Of a stretch of 54,955 bases of DNA, positions 50,552 through 54,955 are shown piece after piece. Source of the DNA: Dehalococcoidia bacterium (GTDB lineage Bacteria > Chloroflexota > Dehalococcoidia > Lucifugimonadales > UBA3495). The notes beneath the pieces are model-generated. The model was not told the DNA's origin. It did not search any database and saw only the letters and a program-made list of their open reading frames with translations. Both the position numbers and the translations under genes were made by a program. Every line of letters begins with the position of its first letter. Within the stretch, counting starts at the first letter, position 1. The stretch is from positions 1 to 54,955 of the forward strand of contig JAJEIA010000106.1 in assembly GCA_022823505.1 (NCBI GenBank), read 5' to 3'.

Positions 50552-50710
50552 ATGCGATACGCTATCGGTCTCGACACCTGTGTTTATCAAGCGTCGGGCG
50601 AGCGGTTCGATGGATTTCATGAGGTCACTGTTGAAGCAACAACCTTAGGCCGTGCAATGGTCGTTTCTCATGGTGGACACTTCCAATGCTGCGCAAGCAG
50701 CGATGGTTGA
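50552..50710 (+). CDS. Hidden 52-residue ORF heading the HNH-tldDE operon
   Basis: A short frame from ATG to TGA encoding 52 residues (begins MRYAIGLDTCVYQASG, ends GGHFQCCASSDG). The next gene's GTG follows the TGA without any gap. The promoter ends 19 nt upstream. There is no ribosome-binding site close to the ATG, consistent with a very short leader. No family is recognised; the C-terminal Cys-Cys, Ser-rich end is reminiscent of modified-peptide precursors, which is speculation. It may also be an antitoxin-like partner of the HNH protein, or a non-functional leader. Confidence 0.45.
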   Translation: MRYAIGLDTCVYQASGERFDGFHEVTVEATTLGRAMVVSHGGHFQCCASSDG

Positions 50711-51361
50711 GTGAATGAACCAGGTATGAACCGAAGCAAGCAACTATCCCGTTTACTGCCCAGAGACGATCATCTTTGTGGAGTCCATATCGGAGGCTGC
50801 GGACAAGCAATACGGAACCGGGCTGACGCGACGGTTGACCATATTTTCACCCAGTCGTTTTTCAGGGAAAGGGAAGACTGGATAAGGCCTAAAGACTACA
50901 ACAAGGACTGGAATTGCCAGCCGATGCACCATGAGTGCAATAACAAACGCGGCGGCCAGATCTACGGGTTTCCGATGTTCACGTGCATTTGTCATTGGTT
51001 GCAGATTGAACGCACGGCGCACGGCTATCGGTTGGTATTGCACTGCAATACTGGCGGCGATGATTTACTGATGCCTGTGTCAACAGAAAGCCACCATTTT
51101 GTATTCGACGGGATTGCCGGCACGCCGGATGCGCAGATCGGCGGTGTGTGGTCGATGGGTCGGTTGAAGCCCGGAAAGCAAGGTATTACCGGCAAAGGGC
51201 AAATGGGGCACGCACTGCCCAGGATAGCTCCTCAAGAAGTTCCAGAATTCAACCGGATCGAAACAGAGCGATTGGCTGGTCGGACTTGGGAGACTATCGA
51301 GAAGTACAACCGCAGGATGGACGAGATCCGAATGCAGGTACATTGGCGAGCCTCCGAATGA
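50711..51361 (+). CDS. HNH-nuclease-like protein
   Basis: A 216-residue protein with an HNH-type zinc finger in its first half: LCGVHIGGCGQ (two Cys), ATVDHIFTQSFF (DHI of the beta-beta-alpha motif) and CQPMHHECNNKRGG (H-x2-C-N-N). HNH proteins are mostly DNA nucleases, some of them toxins or anti-phage effectors. The C-terminal half has no recognised domain. The GTG start abuts the preceding stop; ATG 50726 is an alternative. Its TGA overlaps the ATG of tldD (ATGA). Linkage with TldD/TldE is unusual. Confidence 0.68.
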   Translation: MNEPGMNRSKQLSRLLPRDDHLCGVHIGGCGQAIRNRADATVDHIFTQSFFREREDWIRPKDYNKDWNCQPMHHECNNKRGGQIYGFPMFTCICHWLQIERTAHGYRLVLHCNTGGDDLLMPVSTESHHFVFDGIAGTPDAQIGGVWSMGRLKPGKQGITGKGQMGHALPRIAPQEVPEFNRIETERLAGRTWETIEKYNRRMDEIRMQVHWRASE

Positions 51362-52857
51362 ACTCTGCACATCCTGGCAACATACCGACCAAAGGCAAAT
51401 TGGACCCCCTGATCGCCACCGCGCTTGATACTGCCCGCGCCCGGGGGGCGGAGTATGCTGACATCCGGCTGGTTTCCAACCGGGAGCAGCGGATTGTGGT
51501 GCGGAACGGCGTGGTGGAGACGATGACCGCCGATGAGTCGGTGGGGCTGGGGATACGGGCGGTTTTCCAGGGGGCCTGGGGGTTCGCGTCGACGCGGGAG
51601 CTGACCAGCGAGGCGGCGGACCAGGCGGCGGCGCAGGCGGTGCAGATCGCGCGGGCTTCGGCGAGCCAGAACGGTGCGGGCCTGACGGTCTCCGATCTGC
51701 TGGGCGAGCCGGTGACCAGCCGGGGCAGATATGCCACGCCCATCGGGGTTGACCCGTTCACGGTACCCCTGGAGGACAAGCTGACCCTGCTCCTGGAAGC
51801 GGACCGGGAGATGTCGGCCGTGCCGCAAGTTACCGCCAGGATGGCCAACGTGGTCTTCATACGCGAAGAGCGCACCTTCGCCAATACCGAGGGGGCGCTG
51901 GTGACGCAAACCATCCACGAGGCCGGCGGGGGCGTGCAGGCGACCGCAGTTGGCAATGGCGAGACCCAGCGGCGCTCGTATCCGCAGTCCCACGGGCGGC
52001 AACAGGGGTGCGCCGGCTGGGAGTATGTCGTGGCGATGGACCTGCCGGGCAACGCGCGTCGAACCGCCGAGGAGGCGGCGGAGCTGCTCACCGCCGAGCC
52101 GTGTCCGTCGAACATCAACACCGACCTGATAATCGACAGCAGCCAGTTGGCGTTACAGATCCACGAGTCTTGCGGCCACGCGGTGGAGCTGGACCGGGCG
52201 CTGGGCGACGAGGCTGCCTTTGCGGGAACATCGTTCCTGACGCCCGACCTGCTGGGTAATTTCCGGTACGGGTCCGAGCAGGTGAACATCACCGCCGACA
52301 GCACCAGCGCCACCGGGCTGGGCACCTTCGGGTGGGACGACGAGGGGTTGCCGGCGCAGGCGACGGACATCATCCGCAACGGGCAGTTCGTCGGATACCT
52401 GATGAGCCGGGAGTCGGCGACGCGGCTGGATATGCCGTCCAACGGGTGCATGCGGGCGTCGTCGTGGAACCGCATCCCGCTCATTCGCATGACCAACGTG
52501 AGCCTGGAACCGGGCGGGTGGACATTGGAGGACCTGATCGCCGACACCGACGACGGGATTTACCTTGAAACGAACCGGTCGTGGTCCATTGACGACCGCC
52601 GGTACAACTTCCAGTTCGGGACGGAGGTTGGACGGGAGATCAAGAATGGCAAGCTGGGCAGCTTGCTGCGCAACTGCACCTACACCGGGATCACGCCGGA
52701 GTTCTGGCGAAGTTGCGACGCGGTCTGCGGGCCGGAGCACTGGCAGCTCTGGGGGACGCCGCGCTGCGGCAAGGGTCAGCCCGGCCAGATCGCCCACACC
52801 AGCCACGGCGCCAGTCCATCGCGCTTCCGAAACGTGCGCGTCGGCGTGATGCGCTGA
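51358..52857 (+). CDS. tldD: Zinc metalloprotease TldD
   Basis: Catalytic subunit of the TldD-TldE protease, 499 residues. The zinc motif HESCGHAVELD (HExxxH with a following Glu) lies near residue 264; YADIRLVSNREQRIVVRNG is the N-terminal family block, and the C-terminal region has RNCTYTGITPEFW. TldD/E heterodimers digest unfolded small peptides, for example processing microcin B17 or degrading CcdA. The ATG overlaps the HNH stop (ATGA), so expression is coupled to the HNH gene. Confidence 0.95.
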   Translation: MNSAHPGNIPTKGKLDPLIATALDTARARGAEYADIRLVSNREQRIVVRNGVVETMTADESVGLGIRAVFQGAWGFASTRELTSEAADQAAAQAVQIARASASQNGAGLTVSDLLGEPVTSRGRYATPIGVDPFTVPLEDKLTLLLEADREMSAVPQVTARMANVVFIREERTFANTEGALVTQTIHEAGGGVQATAVGNGETQRRSYPQSHGRQQGCAGWEYVVAMDLPGNARRTAEEAAELLTAEPCPSNINTDLIIDSSQLALQIHESCGHAVELDRALGDEAAFAGTSFLTPDLLGNFRYGSEQVNITADSTSATGLGTFGWDDEGLPAQATDIIRNGQFVGYLMSRESATRLDMPSNGCMRASSWNRIPLIRMTNVSLEPGGWTLEDLIADTDDGIYLETNRSWSIDDRRYNFQFGTEVGREIKNGKLGSLLRNCTYTGITPEFWRSCDAVCGPEHWQLWGTPRCGKGQPGQIAHTSHGASPSRFRNVRVGVMR

Positions 52858-52874
52858 CGCCGGAGCGAGCCGTG

Positions 52875-54209
52875 ATGCTGGGACAGGAAAGGATACGGTC
52901 CCTGCTGCGCGAGGCGCTGCGCCACTGTCCGGCGGGCGCGGACGGCGACATCTACCTGACGGCCACGGAGCAGGCGCTGACGCGGTTCGCGAACAACCGC
53001 ATCCACCAGAACGTGGCGCATCAGGACGCCGTCGCCCACGTGCGGGTGGCGGTGGGCAAACGCCAGGGCCGGGCGGTGACCAACAACCTGTCGGAGGAGG
53101 GTCTGGCCGATGCCGTGCGTCAGGCAGCCGAGTACGCCCGGCTGATGCCCGAGGATCCGGATTTTCCCGGACTGCCCGAGCCGTCACCGGCCCAATCGGT
53201 GACCACCTACGACGAGTCCACGGCCGCCTGCGACGCCGACCAGCGCGCCGGGATCGTCGGCATGGTGTGTCACAAGGCGGCCGACCTTTCGCTGGACGCG
53301 GCCGGCTTCTGCCGCACCGGCGCGACGGAGTTGGCGGTGGTCAGCACGCGGGGCGCCGACGCCTACCACGTCGGCTCGTTCTCCGGGGTGCTCATCACCG
53401 CGCGCAGTGACGACTCGGCAGGTTGGTCCAAGGGCGGCGGCTGGCGGATGGACACGATCGATGGCGAAGCACTGGCGGACGAGGCCATCGGCAAGGCGGT
53501 GCGGGGCCGCAATCCGCGAGACCTGGAGCCCGGGGAATACCCGGTGGTGCTGGAGAACTACGCGGTGGACGACATGCTGGAGGCGCTGAGCTTCTACGGC
53601 ATGGGCGCGCAGATGGTGCAGGACGGGCGAAGCTGGATGAGCGACCTGCAGGGACAACCTGCGATGAGCCCGCTGGTGTCAATTTATGACGATGGCCTGG
53701 ACCCGGCCGGCTGGCCGGTTCCCTTTGATGCGGAGGGAGTGGCCCGGCAGCGGGTGGAGATCGTAACGGACGGCGTCGTACGAGGGCCGGTGCACAACAC
53801 GTACACCGCCGCCAGGGCCGGCGTGGGTTCCACCGGGCACCAGCGGGGCGCCACGGGCGGGCCGACGGCGACGAACCTGTTCATGCGGCCGGGGGACCGC
53901 GGCACGGAAGAGCTGATCGCGTCGGTGGACCTCGGGCTGTACATCACGCGGTTCTACTACACGCGGCTGTCCCACAACCGCGGGTGCGTGATGACCGGCA
54001 TGACGCGGGACGGCACGTTCCTGATCGAAAACGGCGAACTGGCCGCGCCGGTGAAGAACCTGCGCTTCACGCAAAGCTACGTGGAGGCACTGGCCGGATG
54101 CCAGGCTTTGTCCGATACGGCGCAGTTGAACCTGAACGAAGCGGGCGTGGCGATGCACGTGCCGGCGGCGCTGCTGGGCAGTTGGCGCTTCACGGGGCAG
54201 ACGGTGTAA
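52875..54209 (+). CDS. tldE: TldE/PmbA metalloprotease partner
   Basis: The non-catalytic partner (TldE/PmbA type) of TldD, 444 residues. It lacks HExxxH. Family segments: TRFANNRIHQNVAHQDA, VKGG-like GVLITARSDDSAGWSKGG, and the C-terminal VTDGVVRGPVHNTYTAARAG and ATNLFMRPGD. It contributes the closed barrel that forms the proteolytic chamber with TldD. ATG (or GTG one codon earlier) as start with GGAG upstream; tldD ends 17 nt before it. Confidence 0.92.
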   Translation: MLGQERIRSLLREALRHCPAGADGDIYLTATEQALTRFANNRIHQNVAHQDAVAHVRVAVGKRQGRAVTNNLSEEGLADAVRQAAEYARLMPEDPDFPGLPEPSPAQSVTTYDESTAACDADQRAGIVGMVCHKAADLSLDAAGFCRTGATELAVVSTRGADAYHVGSFSGVLITARSDDSAGWSKGGGWRMDTIDGEALADEAIGKAVRGRNPRDLEPGEYPVVLENYAVDDMLEALSFYGMGAQMVQDGRSWMSDLQGQPAMSPLVSIYDDGLDPAGWPVPFDAEGVARQRVEIVTDGVVRGPVHNTYTAARAGVGSTGHQRGATGGPTATNLFMRPGDRGTEELIASVDLGLYITRFYYTRLSHNRGCVMTGMTRDGTFLIENGELAAPVKNLRFTQSYVEALAGCQALSDTAQLNLNEAGVAMHVPAALLGSWRFTGQTV

Positions 54210-54239
54210 TCTGGAGGTAATCACCAAGGGGTTGGTACC

Positions 54240-54503
54240 ATGCAGATCATATTGAATCTCGACGAAGCCATCGCGGAACGGCTGCAGGCGGAGGCGAAGC
54301 GGAGGGGTACCACGGCCTCGGCGCTGGCGGAGGCCGGCATTCGCAGAGTTCTGGGTGAGGCTCCGGCCGAATCCAAGGTACAAAAGATACACGACAAGCT
54401 GCCTGAACTTCCCAAATTGCCGCCAGGTCCCATCCTGGTCGACATTTCGAACCGAGAGGAACTATACAGCGTAATGGATGAGGATGATGGTTTTCGATAC
54501 TAA
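54240..54503 (+). CDS. vapB: VapB-type antitoxin
   Basis: An 87-residue protein with an N-terminal ribbon-helix-helix-like segment: MQIILNLDEAIAERLQAEAK then RRGTTASALAEAGIRRVL. The C-terminal tail is acidic and Pro-rich (LPELPKLPPGPILVDI), the expected toxin-binding part. It overlaps vapC by 26 nt. GGAGG lies about 25 nt upstream, further than usual. Confidence 0.82.
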   Translation: MQIILNLDEAIAERLQAEAKRRGTTASALAEAGIRRVLGEAPAESKVQKIHDKLPELPKLPPGPILVDISNREELYSVMDEDDGFRY

Positions 54504-54918
54504 CGTCCTTGTGTACTCGGTCCACCAACAATCGGAATTTCACGGAGCTTGCCTGCGGAAGATAGAACATGCACGCACAGCGGAAACGCCTTCGTACTTG
54601 ACGTGGAACATCTGCTACGAGTTCCTTAGGGTGACCACTCACCAACGTATCCTGCCGAATCATTGGACTCCAGCCGAAGGGTTGGAATTTCTTGGCCGGC
54701 TCCTTGCGTCGCCTGGATTTTCCTTGTTACTGCCTACCGAAAAGCATTTGGCTACGTTAACCGAAGTAGCTGCCGAAATCCCCAGCGTTCGCGGCAATGT
54801 GGTTCACGATATGCACACGGCCGTGCTGATGCGGGAGCACGGCATCAGCCAGATCTGCACCATGGACAGCGATTTTCGGCGGTTCCCATTTCTTGAAGTA
54901 ATAGACCCGACACAGTGA
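54478..54918 (+). CDS. vapC: VapC-type PIN-domain toxin
   Basis: A 146-residue PIN-domain RNase. Acidic active-site residues: Asp in MVFDTNVLVY (first), Glu in NICYEFLRV, and Asp in NVVHDMHTAVLM and CTMDSDFRRF. VapC toxins cleave tRNA or rRNA and are blocked by VapB. The first ATG lies inside vapB; ATGs 2 and 3 codons later are alternatives. The gene pair lies directly after tldE. Confidence 0.87.
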   Translation: MRMMVFDTNVLVYSVHQQSEFHGACLRKIEHARTAETPSYLTWNICYEFLRVTTHQRILPNHWTPAEGLEFLGRLLASPGFSLLLPTEKHLATLTEVAAEIPSVRGNVVHDMHTAVLMREHGISQICTMDSDFRRFPFLEVIDPTQ

Positions 54919-54931
54919 TGGCGGTGACGGT

Positions 54932-54955
54932 ATGAGCGATTTGAACAACGATGAA
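54932..54955 (+). CDS. Start of a further gene (truncated by window end)
   Basis: ATG followed by seven more in-frame codons (MSDLNNDE) to the window edge. GGTGACGGT upstream is a weak ribosome-binding sequence. The identity cannot be told. Confidence 0.4.

Overview
The window is GC-rich, gene-dense bacterial DNA that looks like a chromosome fragment from a Chloroflexota lineage, most plausibly SAR202 or another Dehalococcoidia-like group. This is an inference from gene content: two luciferase-like (F420/FMN-type) oxidoreductases, amidase-signature hydrolases, RraA-like and carboxymuconolactone-decarboxylase-like enzymes, a nickel superoxide dismutase, DUF1800, a DUF5679-like zinc ribbon, and a substrate-binding lipoprotein with a long Val/Glu/Thr-rich tether. 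No rRNA, tRNA, CRISPR array, transposase or phage gene was seen. About 64 coding regions are supported, several with GTG or TTG starts. Sigma70-type promoters with a 16-18 nt spacer recur in intergenic gaps.

Layout. 0.2-3.7 kb: two amidases, a GatC-like small protein and a PaREP1/HEPN-like protein. 3.7-4.5 kb: moaD-moaE behind a strong, nearly leaderless promoter. 4.5-7.0 kb: rimM, khpA and rpsP on the minus strand, divergent from fmt, with an elaborate leader region (two promoters, a short leader ORF with an ideal ribosome-binding site, and a long-range stem). 7.0-8.8 kb: a hidden DUF5679-like gene, a metal-dependent cyclase and a small membrane protein.

8.9-19.8 kb is a tetrapyrrole cluster: a MerR/BldC-type HTH regulator, a fused siroheme decarboxylase (AhbA-AhbB), precorrin-2 dehydrogenase/ferrochelatase, hemA, hemC, cobA-hemD, hemB and hemL. 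Together they encode a route from glutamyl-tRNA to siroheme and on to 12,18-didecarboxysiroheme, the siroheme-dependent heme (or heme d1) branch. A HEPN two-gene module, a cysteine-dioxygenase-like cupin and a hicAB toxin-antitoxin pair sit in gaps of this cluster.

19.9-30.3 kb: recQ, sodN (Ni-SOD), a retropepsin-like protease gene pair, an MDR dehydrogenase, ilvD, a small membrane-protein gene with an early in-frame stop, enoyl-CoA hydratase, pcm, a VOC protein, aroK and aroB. 30.3-38.8 kb: a TauE/SafE exporter with a small membrane partner, tgt, a glycine-betaine-type ABC transporter (proV, proW, proX), an RraA-like protein and a CMD-family protein. 38.9-46.3 kb: an NHL-repeat protein, a DUF6232-like membrane protein, DUF1800, two small membrane proteins, a radical-SAM-like protein that has lost all three cluster cysteines, a 1.2 kb gene-free stretch full of decayed repeats, and an AI-2E-type permease. 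46.4-55.0 kb: a TlpA-like lipoprotein, two LLM oxidoreductases, two membrane/coiled-coil proteins, a second CMD protein, an operon of a hidden 52-residue ORF, an HNH protein, tldD and tldE, then vapBC and the first codons of one more gene.

Repeats: four copies of a GTAGGGGCGA-type palindrome near gene ends (two contain the stop codon), three REP-like hairpins of the ATTCCGGC/GCCGGAAT type, a decayed 97-bp palindromic element between ahbAB and the siroheme synthase gene, and other MITE-like remnants. The best leads for new biology are the rpsP leader, the small ORF-HNH-TldD/TldE operon, the cysteine-less radical-SAM homologue, the toxin-antitoxin modules inside the heme cluster, and the retropepsin gene pair.
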